Source: JADHUC01 sp964617665 (GTDB lineage Bacteria; Planctomycetota; Planctomycetia; Pirellulales; Pirellulaceae). From it: a stretch of 64,000 nucleotides of DNA. Under the pieces are notes generated by a model that ran no database searches, was not told the DNA's origin, and saw nothing but the letters and a program-made list of their open reading frames with translations. Location of the stretch: positions 16,441 through 80,440 of the forward strand of contig CAZUAH010000004.1 in the NCBI GenBank assembly GCA_964617665.1, in the 5' to 3' direction. Of this stretch, positions 1-8,521 are shown one piece after another. Position 1 is the stretch's first letter. Each line of letters starts with the position of its first letter. The position numbers and the translations under genes are program-made.

Positions 1-1268
1 TTCCAACCGTCTTTCATGACGGCACGAGTTGCACCGAGTTCGAAGAACAGATAGTCGTGGATCTCTTCTTCGCTGCCCCGGAGCACGGAAACGAAACTCT
101 TGCCGTCAACCGCGTGTCGGTCACGTTCCGGTACGCCGCACAGTTCCATGATGGTTGGCGCGAAGTCGATGTTGGATACATGGACTTTCGATTGCCGACG
201 GCCCTGAATGTAACGAGGCGACCAAACGAGGCTGACCGACCGGATACCGCCTTCGTACAGGGAGCCTTTGCCATCTTCGACGCCGTGGTCGTTGAAGAAG
301 AACACGATCGTGTTGTCGAGCGATCCCAACTCATCGAGTTTGCTTAGCACCGCGCCGATGCCATCGTCCATCCAAAGAATGTCGCACGCCGGTCCGTCGA
401 CGGGAAGTCCAGCCTCCCTGACTCGCTTTGGGATGCTGGACCGCGGCGGTTGGACTTCCAGCGGCTTGTCCAGTAGACCGCCCGCTGTGGCCAGCGGATT
501 GCCCGTGTATTTCCTGTTCGCCGGACCTGGCCCATGGTTAAGAGTCGTGGCGAAGTAAAGGAAGAATGGTCTATCCGTCTGCTTCCACTTGTCCAGAAAA
601 CCGAGGACGCCGGTGGTGATCCAATCCATGTTGTGGAATTCCAGCGCTTTGCAGGTGTGGCCGGGAAGATTGCCAGCGTAGAGACTGGCGGCGTAGTCGA
701 ACCCGCAGGCGTGCATTGCCTCGACCTGCTCGCGTTGCTTTCGTGCGTAGTAGGCCGCCACCTTGGGATCCCGCGGATCCGCATCGTCGGCCGGACCGGC
801 CTGGCGTCCGCCACCTCGTTCTTTGATGACATGGTTCTTTCCAACCGCGCCCGTGTAATAGCCCGCCGCTTGCAACGTTCGAGCAAGGTTTGGGGTCTGG
901 CGGTGGATGTGAGTGTTCCAAGTAATGTTAACCTGTTGTTCTCGTGAGGCCGCCTTACCGAAACTCGTTGAACGGCTGGCATAGGTGCCAGTCAGAGCAG
1001 AATAACGCGACGGCGTGCAGACTGGACTTGAAACATACTGATTCAGGAAGACCACGCCTTCGGCCGCCAGCCGGTCGATATTTGGGCTCAAGTTCTTCGG
1101 CTTGCCTTGCTCATCGCGACCTTCGGGCAGGAAGTTGAATTCTTTGCGTTCCTGATCGTCGGTGACGATTAACAGGATGTTGGGTCGTTCGTTCGCAGAC
1201 ACGGAACTAGCCGTAAGCACGCAGGCCCAAGCTGCGACCAGATACAGAATCACTTTTCCTATCTTCAT
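1..1268 (-). CDS. Sulfatase, exported, C-terminus beyond window
   Basis: Type I sulfatase (COG3119 group), hydrolysing sulfate esters on a glycan or other exported substrate. 422 residues are visible; the reading frame is still open at base 1, so the C-terminus lies outside the window. Residues 1-25 form a signal peptide (MKIGKVILYL... ending near ANE). The metal-binding DD is at 37-38 (LLIVTDDQ), and the formylglycine motif CTPSR has Cys84 as the residue converted to formylglycine. NDHG and GGIR motifs further on are also typical. The ATG at 1268 is chosen because it opens the signal peptide and has GGTGGG upstream. The gene follows the glycosidase at 1296-3854 by 27 bases, so they are probably co-transcribed. 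Maturation needs an FGE enzyme, and none with both catalytic cysteines is in this window. Substrate is not predictable. Confidence 0.93.
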   Translation of the reverse strand, partial: MKIGKVILYLVAAWACVLTASSVSANERPNILLIVTDDQERKEFNFLPEGRDEQGKPKNLSPNIDRLAAEGVVFLNQYVSSPVCTPSRYSALTGTYASRSTSFGKAASREQQVNITWNTHIHRQTPNLARTLQAAGYYTGAVGKNHVIKERGGGRQAGPADDADPRDPKVAAYYARKQREQVEAMHACGFDYAASLYAGNLPGHTCKALEFHNMDWITTGVLGFLDKWKQTDRPFFLYFATTLNHGPGPANRKYTGNPLATAGGLLDKPLEVQPPRSSIPKRVREAGLPVDGPACDILWMDDGIGAVLSKLDELGSLDNTIVFFFNDHGVEDGKGSLYEGGIRSVSLVWSPRYIQGRRQSKVHVSNIDFAPTIMELCGVPERDRHAVDGKSFVSVLRGSEEEIHDYLFFELGATRAVMKDGW

Positions 1269-1295
1269 CTGGTCATTCCCACCAAGTGATCCCAT

Positions 1296-3854
1296 TTAGA
1301 ATGGTGTCTTGGGAATCACGTTCTGTGTGATGCGACGGTGTTTCTGAAAAATGGGAAAGGGCAACTCGTCTCCGCACACCGACGATACCGTATCGACCGG
1401 GCGATCCACAACCAGCCATACTTCGGTCGGCACCTTGCCGGTCAGATCACGGTTCTCCCTGTTCTCGCCATTTCTTGTGCCGATAATCGTGATGTTTCGT
1501 CCGCGGTATTCGCAGAGATCGTATCGAGCCAGCGTCCATCGAGTTGCTTCCTGTCGCTGATCGGGAACAACCGACTTTCCGTCGATCCTCAAGGCAATCT
1601 CGATCGCTGCCCACGGCTGGACAAGCAAGTCAAAACGGGAGAATTCTTCGTCGGGGATGCTCAGCCTCAGCGAAAATGCTCCTTCCTCCGTTTCAGCCTG
1701 AAACTCCGGGAGTGGCTTGGGTTGCGCGGCTGATGCGACCGCAGGTAGCCCCCGTTCGATTTCGAACACCATCACCGAGTCGCCGGGAATGGGAACGGCC
1801 ATCGGTTGGCCGGAAACCAGTTTCCATGGCATTCGTTCGACGAAGGGATAGATCGTTCGGGCATGATAAGCCTCTCCGTCTTCGCCACGGAAATAGACGG
1901 ATCGATCAAATGGAACGGTGAGTACCTGTTCACGGCGATCGGGATTGCGCACAGCCAGGATCGCCCGCCCGTCGACCCAACTGACATAGCCGTAAGCTTC
2001 GCCCGAACCGGGATCGCCGCCGACGTAGACAGTGTTGATCAACCGGTCCTGATTCTCCTGGGCCCATGCCGCAGCCTTGCCCAATACCATCCAATGGTCG
2101 TCGTCGAGCAAGTCGGTAGTGACGTACAGTTCCTTGACGATCGTCCCACGCGCCAGATGCATGACCACGTAGTCCGACCATTCGTGCAGCGGATCTTTGA
2201 AATCCGTATAAGGCTTCTTCCGTGAGTACAGAATGCCGTGCGTCATCAAGTTGGCCACCGGCAGAATCGGTCGGGGACACCGATCGGGATTGTTGAAGCT
2301 CTGAAAGATCCAGGAGTCCCGATAGGTCGTCGCGTTGTCGCGCAGTGAAACCTGTGGCCACCGAGTATTGTTTCCGCCATCGCCCGACATCATCCACAGC
2401 GTATCGACATGCTGCAGCCACCACGGCGAGAACCAACTGCCGTTGGTGTAGTTCTGGAATACGGAAGGATGAAGGCTATATTCATACGCCAAGAGATCCA
2501 GAGTTACATCTAGACACCGTTCCCGGGCATGCCGTTCGGTGATGTAATGCGAAGTGAAATTGTGGTTGAAATCGTGCTTGATGTAGTCAACGCCTGCGTC
2601 AACCAGCAGATGGCGAAGAGACTCTCTCAAGTCGGCCTGATACTTCGGATCGAGGATATCGAAGTAGTTCTTTCCCTGCATCCATCGTCGAGATCGTTCA
2701 AACTCGTCACGGTATGCCGAACGATAGCCAATCTGCTTTCCGCGGGAGACGTTGCTGTTTGTGCCATCGATGGCGATCCAGATTCCCAACTTTGTGCCGA
2801 GCTGTTCCAGTGCCCGCTGGATCTCCGGAAGCGGCTCGTGGGTATCGTTATCCTGCGGTTGGTAGATGTAATCATACGTCTTGCCGTCCTGCCAACCGTG
2901 ATCGGGAACCATGGCGTCCAGGTGGGCTCCGTGTTTCGCCAGATTCTCGAAAATGGGGCGAGCCGTCTTCTCGACGAAGTTCTCGAGCGTAATGAACTTC
3001 GCTTCGCTGCTGTACCAGTTGTTGAAGTGTAGGTGACTGCGCGTCGGTTTGCGAGTTTCGGCGATGTAATCGAGTAGACCCAACTCGGCGCTCTCGCCCG
3101 GAATCCGGCTGATTCCGACAACGGATCGCTTGCTGATAATGCCCCAGGAGCCATCGTTCCGCTCGCGGGCGTAACCGGGAAAATGGAACAGCGTGACCAG
3201 CCCCTTACGCGGAGCGAATTCCTTGTCCCGGCCCTTCAAGTCCACGTCGTAGAACCAGCGATAGTTGTAGTCCGGTTCGACGCATCCATTGCTGTGCCAG
3301 CTGTAGAAACCTGGGTAGTCGACACCGAAGAACCAATTCCCTACGAACACCGGTTGTCCGAACCCGCCTCGTGAAGCTCCTTGTCCAGTCGAGAACCGTT
3401 CAACCTGCAGGCGATCAATCAGCTCACCCGAGTTCATCGCCAGCGAGACCGTTTTGTGGAGAAATGGTCCAGCGCCCAAAGTATAGGTAACGACCACCTG
3501 TTTCGGAGCCGGCGCTGGCAAAGGCACGCGTTGCCAGTACTGGATGCGGGCCGATGTCACTCCGTCAACTTCATCGCAATCCGGCAATTCGGTTGCCACA
3601 TAATCGCTGATCGTCCATCCCACGTCCGAATCGAGCGGCAGAATATGGAATTCGTCACTTGTGGTCGCGATCGTGTCACTGCCATCAGCCCGAGCAAAAC
3701 GCACGGTGCGCCAAGTCCCGTCGATTAGTCGCAGTTCGCGCAAAACATATTCGTTTCGAAGGACCAGCGAGTCGGTCTCTGCCGCCGAAGAAGAACGCAT
3801 CAGCGTCGCAATGATCAGCGCGACAGCCAGACCGACTACTCGAAACTGATGCAT
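1296..3854 (-). CDS. Exported clan GH-D-like glycoside hydrolase (alpha-galactosidase type)
   Basis: 852 residues from the ATG at 3854, which opens a clean signal peptide (MHQFRVVGLAVALIIATLM, cleavage near SSA-AE). A GTG or ATG 16 codons upstream is possible but would place charged residues before it. The N-terminal ~260 residues look like a beta-sandwich. A TIM barrel follows, starting near HFNNWYS (about residue 276), with GIWIAIDGT and the segment VDYIKHDFN near residue 428. There the Asp is in the position of the nucleophile of GH27/GH36/GH31-like barrels. The C-terminal ~200 residues are beta-rich. Role inferred: removal of alpha-linked sugars from an exported glycan, together with the downstream sulfatase. 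Exact GH family assignment is uncertain because no profile search could be run. Confidence 0.8.
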   Translation of the reverse strand: MHQFRVVGLAVALIIATLMRSSSAAETDSLVLRNEYVLRELRLIDGTWRTVRFARADGSDTIATTSDEFHILPLDSDVGWTISDYVATELPDCDEVDGVTSARIQYWQRVPLPAPAPKQVVVTYTLGAGPFLHKTVSLAMNSGELIDRLQVERFSTGQGASRGGFGQPVFVGNWFFGVDYPGFYSWHSNGCVEPDYNYRWFYDVDLKGRDKEFAPRKGLVTLFHFPGYARERNDGSWGIISKRSVVGISRIPGESAELGLLDYIAETRKPTRSHLHFNNWYSSEAKFITLENFVEKTARPIFENLAKHGAHLDAMVPDHGWQDGKTYDYIYQPQDNDTHEPLPEIQRALEQLGTKLGIWIAIDGTNSNVSRGKQIGYRSAYRDEFERSRRWMQGKNYFDILDPKYQADLRESLRHLLVDAGVDYIKHDFNHNFTSHYITERHARERCLDVTLDLLAYEYSLHPSVFQNYTNGSWFSPWWLQHVDTLWMMSGDGGNNTRWPQVSLRDNATTYRDSWIFQSFNNPDRCPRPILPVANLMTHGILYSRKKPYTDFKDPLHEWSDYVVMHLARGTIVKELYVTTDLLDDDHWMVLGKAAAWAQENQDRLINTVYVGGDPGSGEAYGYVSWVDGRAILAVRNPDRREQVLTVPFDRSVYFRGEDGEAYHARTIYPFVERMPWKLVSGQPMAVPIPGDSVMVFEIERGLPAVASAAQPKPLPEFQAETEEGAFSLRLSIPDEEFSRFDLLVQPWAAIEIALRIDGKSVVPDQRQEATRWTLARYDLCEYRGRNITIIGTRNGENRENRDLTGKVPTEVWLVVDRPVDTVSSVCGDELPFPIFQKHRRITQNVIPKTPF

Positions 3855-4032
3855 CTGCCAAATACCCAGAAATGGAGTTTTCGCTACTTCATCTTGCGCC
3901 AAGCCGCGGTCGCGGACCCTGAACAGTCATTATACAACATTTGTTGTTGCGTTCTGAGTGGCCATCCAGCTCCGGATCACCGCAGGTCTTCTACCACTGC
4001 AAACACGTCGGTGGTGGGTCTGAGGCAAGCAA

Positions 4033-4809
4033 CTACGGAACGCGACACTGAGAGAGGAACTGCCAGATCTGTTCGTTAATCCCTTGCCGGCCAGCCCAAG
4101 CGTGTCCGAGTCCAGGTACTTCGTAGTACTCGGAAGGGTGACCTTCGCGTCGGAAACACTCGTATGCCGAACTAACAACATCCGGTGGTACCTGCCTGTC
4201 GTCGGAGCCGACGATGAACAGCATCGGAGTTTTGTGATCGGCGTGAATCCCTTCGTCAGGAAGCGGTCTCGGCAACCAGCCCGAGTGTACAGCAGCCGCG
4301 GCCAGCTTCCGACTGCGTTTGGCAACCAGGAGATTCACGAAAGCTGCCCCTTGAGACATACCGGTTGCGTAGACGCGACGTTCGTCGATGTTGTACCGCG
4401 GGATGAGTTCATCACACACGGCGTCGAAGAAGTGCAAGTCAGGGTCGGCGCACTCAGGGTTTTCAGGCGGAATGAAGGGAGGCCAGGAAAGGTACCTGCC
4501 CTCGAGGTAAACGAGGTAGAAGCCTCTGTCCGCCGCCAGCCAGTCGAGTTGCGTGTATCTGGACATGTCTTCCGCCGAGTCCCCCGCGCCAGGAAATGCA
4601 AACAGCAAAGGCGAGGGGCTGCTTTCTTCCAGTGATTTGGGAATAACCAAACGGTACTGACGTTTCATTCCTCGAACGTCGATCGTCTGCTCGCGAAGCA
4701 CCACCACCTGTGGACCGATGGGAATCACGTGCCATGCCACCACTGCACAAACGGCGAACGCAAGCATCGCATAACATATTCGCCGAATTGCTGGAAGCTT
4801 CGATTTCAC
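4033..4809 (-). CDS. Exported PHB-depolymerase-like esterase (alpha/beta hydrolase)
   Basis: 258-residue alpha/beta hydrolase resembling the LpqC/feruloyl-esterase/PHB depolymerase group (COG3509). An N-terminal membrane segment (residues 8-30, after KSKLPAIRR) serves as signal anchor or signal peptide. The nucleophile elbow is GMSQG with Ser152. Asp203 or Asp204 in GSDDRQ and His236 in GLGHAW complete a catalytic triad. The GTG start at 4809 is preferred because GGAGG lies 5 bases upstream; an in-frame ATG at 4854 is the alternative. The frame remains open far upstream over the C-terminus of the next gene, but that part is not this protein. In context it may remove acyl or feruloyl groups from the polysaccharide attacked by the neighbouring glycosidases. 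Substrate is inference. Confidence 0.85.
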   Translation of the reverse strand: MKSKLPAIRRICYAMLAFAVCAVVAWHVIPIGPQVVVLREQTIDVRGMKRQYRLVIPKSLEESSPSPLLFAFPGAGDSAEDMSRYTQLDWLAADRGFYLVYLEGRYLSWPPFIPPENPECADPDLHFFDAVCDELIPRYNIDERRVYATGMSQGAAFVNLLVAKRSRKLAAAAVHSGWLPRPLPDEGIHADHKTPMLFIVGSDDRQVPPDVVSSAYECFRREGHPSEYYEVPGLGHAWAGRQGINEQIWQFLSQCRVP

Positions 4810-4919
4810 GATGGCCTCCGAAGCAACGGGTGATGAGGCCCTCAGAAGCAACATGGTCCATGTCCAGGACGTTACTAGCGAACAAGGTTGAGGCAGCAAC
4901 TGCAGTGGCGCGTTGCAGC

Positions 4920-7900
4920 CTACTCCAGGATTGCGTGGGCGATCTCGCCTCGGAGTTGGGCTTCGCCTGGCTCCTTCTCGAACACGCCATAGAACATCGA
5001 GCAGCAGTCGAGCCACAGTGTCAGGCGATGGAAGTCTTCCTCGGAAAGCTCTACATCGTGATGACCTTCTTCCAGCATCTCGACGAGCTTCGAGCCGCGT
5101 GCACCGAATTGGCCACTCAGCGTACGATAGCTGTCGCCGTAGCTGGTGAAGCCGTAGTTCACCAGTGTGTTGTACGAGGCGTAGAACTTGTTCGCGATCG
5201 GTTCCCGCGCAAGATTCGGCGCTTTCTTGTCTTTGTTTTCCTGGTGACACTTGACGCAATTGCGGTCGAGTACGGGCTGGACGAGACGCGGGTAGCTGAA
5301 CGGATTCGAACCATCTACGTCGGGCTTCGGCCTCGATGGTGCTCGACGCAACGCCAGCGGCAGCATGGCTGGCGGTTCGCTTGCTTGCGATTTGTGTTCG
5401 TGACAGCCCTGGCAGACCAACTGCTCGCCGTGCCGAGCGTGGGTCGCCGAACGCATCGAGTTGATTGCCATGCCGCGCTCGTCGAGTGCCTGGAAAAACA
5501 GCTCGCGATAGGCCGGCACGGTGAAGTGCGCACTGCCGTCTTCTTCGACGGGCACGGTCCCGAGCACCCAGCGGCACGGCACGACCGAGTCTTTGGCCTC
5601 GGCAATCCGCTTTCCAGTTTCGTGCGGGCGCAAGCCGCCACTGGGCACAGCGCACGGCAAGAGCTGTAAAATGCGCAGCGAGTGGATCTCTGTGCCCTCG
5701 GGCCAATCCTTCTGATTGTCGTAGACATCGATGACAGCCATCGTCGCCTCACCTTCATCGCCAATGCTGATCGCCTTGCGGTCCCGGACCTCCGCGAGCG
5801 ACGTGGCCGGCGCGGGGGGCAACGTCTGTGGCCGCAACGGGATCGGATTCATGCAGCCAATATCGGGATCGCGGTACAGCAGCTCTTTGTTGCCGAAGGC
5901 GTCCACCAAATAGATGCCGTAGTTTTCACCAGGGCGTCTGAGGGACGCGCCGCTCATGGCGGCGTCGTACACGCAAAGGTGGTAGTTCTCGCTAAGCGGC
6001 CACGGCGTACTGTAGACCTGCCGGCCGCCTTGGCTTTCCGGGAATCCTACCTCGGGCGTAAAGCGGCGTACTGGCCCCATGCCGTCGTCGTCCGGAGCCT
6101 TCGGGTTGATGATAACGATCGAGCCGTAAGCCTGACCGTGATGTGGCGCGGCCAAGCCGACATACTTCGCTGACCCAGGAATCGCCCGCACGTACAGTTC
6201 CATGTCGGGACGGGCCTGGCGCGGGGCGTAGTTGCCGTGCAGCGGGCGCGGGTCGCGCCCGTCGAGCGTAGTGATCCAGGGCATATGCGCAATGCAACCG
6301 TGGCGGTCTACGTAATCCCAGCGTGTCCAGACGATGCGACCGTCGTGCGATACGCTGGGGTGCCACTCGTTGCTGTCGTGGAAGCTCAAACAGTTGATAC
6401 CGCTGCCGTCAGGATTCATGTCGTACAGGTTGTACAGTGGGCAGGCGCGGCCACAGCGCAGGTAGCCGCCGCGGCGCTCGCTAATGAACGCCAGCCGGCC
6501 ATTGGGCAACCAGCACGGGTCGAAATCGTTCCAGGTACCGTCCGTAAGTTGCTCGAGCCCCGTGCCATCCAGGTTGACCTTGAAGATGTGGTAACAACGC
6601 TGCGTGTCCCAGTGGCCGCGCGTTGGGTCTTCGTGGAAGATTTGCTCCTTGCCGCCTTTGCGCTCGACGTAGGCAAACGCGACCTGCTGGGCGTCGGGCG
6701 AGAGCGCGGGTGAGAGGAACGAACCGCCCTCGGCGTCTACGCCACTGAATGTTCGTTGGCCGTCGTAGCGGAGGCTGGGCCGCTCGACGCTGCCGCCGCT
6801 GAGTCTCTGGCCTTTGAGGCGGCCGATTTCGCAAATCGAGTCTCCCAGGATGTCGCGCACTTGCGGATCAGGGCCAAAGGCGTCTTCAAGCACATGCAGA
6901 CCACCGCCGGGGTTCTGGACGATGCCGTAGAATTGGTCGCACATGTGATGGTAGAAGGCGCGGTGCCGTTTGATGAAAACCAGATCCTGGAAGTCGAGCA
7001 ACGGGTTGGCAAACGCGATCTGGCGGCGGAGCCGGCAGATGTCATGGTGCAATGCGCGTCGCGCATCGGTGTCGATGACAGGCGTGTCCGCTGCGGACTG
7101 TTGGAGCTTCGCAAGTGGCGCGTCGAAGGCGGCCACCTTCGCTCCAGCCAGTTTCTTCAGGTCGGCCAGCAGTGCCGCCGTCCGTCGCAATACGATATCG
7201 GTGGGATCACGGTCGGTTTCGAGCACAAGCGCCGTACGGTTGAACACTTGGCTGGCGATCTCCTCGGCGGTCGATCGTTCTGTGGGAACGTAGGTTGTGC
7301 CGTTCCAGGCTCTTTCGCCCGTAGCTTTGCTCAGTACCGCGCGCTGCCGGATGTCGTGCCCGAGGGTCGCGAATTGATGATCGAGCTCCCCGGCCTGAAC
7401 GACGCGGGCACGCAGTTGGTTCCAGCGTGCGTCCTCAACCGGTGCTTTGGCGGCCACGAGTTCGGCGAGTTCCTTCTCAAAGGCCGCCTTTACCTCCGCG
7501 CCGGAAAGTGTCCTCAGCATCGCGGCGCAGCCGCGATGACGGCAAGCGCGGACGTAGAGGTCGAGCCAACGCGCGTCGCCGGCGGCAGCTTTCGCCGCAA
7601 TGAGCGTATCGAGTTCAGCTCGCATTGGCGAGTCGGATGCGGCTCCCCGTAGAGCGCGACTGACGATTTCCTGCTCCAACGAACCCGTCTTGCGTCGACC
7701 AAACCACGCCGCGATACCGTCGGCACCGGCGTCCGTGTGCAGCCATCCGCTCTGCAGGGGAAAGTCGCTCGCCAAGTCCGACCAAAACGTCGGTAGCGGC
7801 ACGGGGGACGAGAGCACCTTGAAACGCACGAGACCTGCCGCGCGGTCTTTGTCCTCGCCAACGAATGCCTCGAACCGCTCATACTTGCCGTCCAAGGTGA

Positions 7901-8387
7901 ATGTCAACTCGCTATCGGCGTGGACCCAGAAACCGAACTCGAATTGGCGGTCACCCACGATCAGAGGATGGTTCTGCCAGTTCTTGTCCACAAGCAACTG
8001 GCCCCAACCGACACTGACTTTGGTAGGATCAAGATTGGTGAGCTTGGTGACGGTCCCATCTTTGGCGATCAGTTTCGGTTCGCCCCAAATGTTGCAGTTC
8101 GCGGGACCTTTTTCGCAGATGGTGAGCAGCCGCATTTCGTTCAAGCCAGCAATGTCGACCACGACCTGCTTTGCAGGGCCACTGCCATCGATCCGCCCGC
8201 TGTCAAAGGGCATGAACAACGAGTCGCGTGCAGCGGCCTGTTCCGCTTCCGGAGATTGTAGGTAGCTGGCCCGCATGGCCGCCATCGTCTCGGCCCAGGA
8301 TGATTCCTTCGCATAGTCCGTTGCCCCAGCCGAGCCGGCAGCGTTCAGGATCATGATGGCCGTGACGATCAATGATAAGCGTTTCAT
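4920..8387 (-). CDS. Exported NPCBM/PD40 protein with two heme c motifs, hydrazine-synthase-alpha-like
   Basis: 1155 residues with signal peptide (MKRLSLIVTAIMILNAAGSAGA). Residues ~75-200 resemble an NPCBM carbohydrate-binding module (FEAFVGEDKD). The middle part contains TolB/PD40-type propeller blades (SPDAQQVAF, HDGRIVWTRW), the type annotated as hydrazine synthase alpha middle domain in many planctomycetes. Two CxxCH motifs lie near the C-terminus, at residues 992-996 (CQGCH) and 1044-1048 (CVKCH), so covalent heme attachment in the periplasm is expected. This architecture is common in planctomycetes that do not do anammox, so hydrazine synthesis is not implied. ATG at 8387 opens the signal peptide. 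Function unknown; an extracytoplasmic electron-transfer or sugar-oxidising role is inferred. Confidence 0.82.
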   Translation of the reverse strand: MKRLSLIVTAIMILNAAGSAGATDYAKESSWAETMAAMRASYLQSPEAEQAAARDSLFMPFDSGRIDGSGPAKQVVVDIAGLNEMRLLTICEKGPANCNIWGEPKLIAKDGTVTKLTNLDPTKVSVGWGQLLVDKNWQNHPLIVGDRQFEFGFWVHADSELTFTLDGKYERFEAFVGEDKDRAAGLVRFKVLSSPVPLPTFWSDLASDFPLQSGWLHTDAGADGIAAWFGRRKTGSLEQEIVSRALRGAASDSPMRAELDTLIAAKAAAGDARWLDLYVRACRHRGCAAMLRTLSGAEVKAAFEKELAELVAAKAPVEDARWNQLRARVVQAGELDHQFATLGHDIRQRAVLSKATGERAWNGTTYVPTERSTAEEIASQVFNRTALVLETDRDPTDIVLRRTAALLADLKKLAGAKVAAFDAPLAKLQQSAADTPVIDTDARRALHHDICRLRRQIAFANPLLDFQDLVFIKRHRAFYHHMCDQFYGIVQNPGGGLHVLEDAFGPDPQVRDILGDSICEIGRLKGQRLSGGSVERPSLRYDGQRTFSGVDAEGGSFLSPALSPDAQQVAFAYVERKGGKEQIFHEDPTRGHWDTQRCYHIFKVNLDGTGLEQLTDGTWNDFDPCWLPNGRLAFISERRGGYLRCGRACPLYNLYDMNPDGSGINCLSFHDSNEWHPSVSHDGRIVWTRWDYVDRHGCIAHMPWITTLDGRDPRPLHGNYAPRQARPDMELYVRAIPGSAKYVGLAAPHHGQAYGSIVIINPKAPDDDGMGPVRRFTPEVGFPESQGGRQVYSTPWPLSENYHLCVYDAAMSGASLRRPGENYGIYLVDAFGNKELLYRDPDIGCMNPIPLRPQTLPPAPATSLAEVRDRKAISIGDEGEATMAVIDVYDNQKDWPEGTEIHSLRILQLLPCAVPSGGLRPHETGKRIAEAKDSVVPCRWVLGTVPVEEDGSAHFTVPAYRELFFQALDERGMAINSMRSATHARHGEQLVCQGCHEHKSQASEPPAMLPLALRRAPSRPKPDVDGSNPFSYPRLVQPVLDRNCVKCHQENKDKKAPNLAREPIANKFYASYNTLVNYGFTSYGDSYRTLSGQFGARGSKLVEMLEEGHHDVELSEEDFHRLTLWLDCCSMFYGVFEKEPGEAQLRGEIAHAILE

Positions 8388-8521
8388 GGATTCCTCCAGT
8401 GGTGTTGTAGTTCAGCCGACGACAATTGTCGCGTCATCCGCTCCCATCTAGTGTAACACGGCAACCGAATCGCATGCGATACTTCTTCTTGCTCACATCG
8501 CACTCTCATGAGGACGGATTT

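Noticed and set aside
4854..5706. Open frame extending far upstream of the esterase gene
   Set aside because: This part overlaps the C-terminus of the 1155-residue heme/PD40 gene in another frame and has no family features. The esterase starts at GTG 4809, or at most ATG 4854.
4920..8387. Anammox hydrazine synthase
   Set aside because: The resemblance is to a widespread planctomycete propeller region; no other anammox gene is present.
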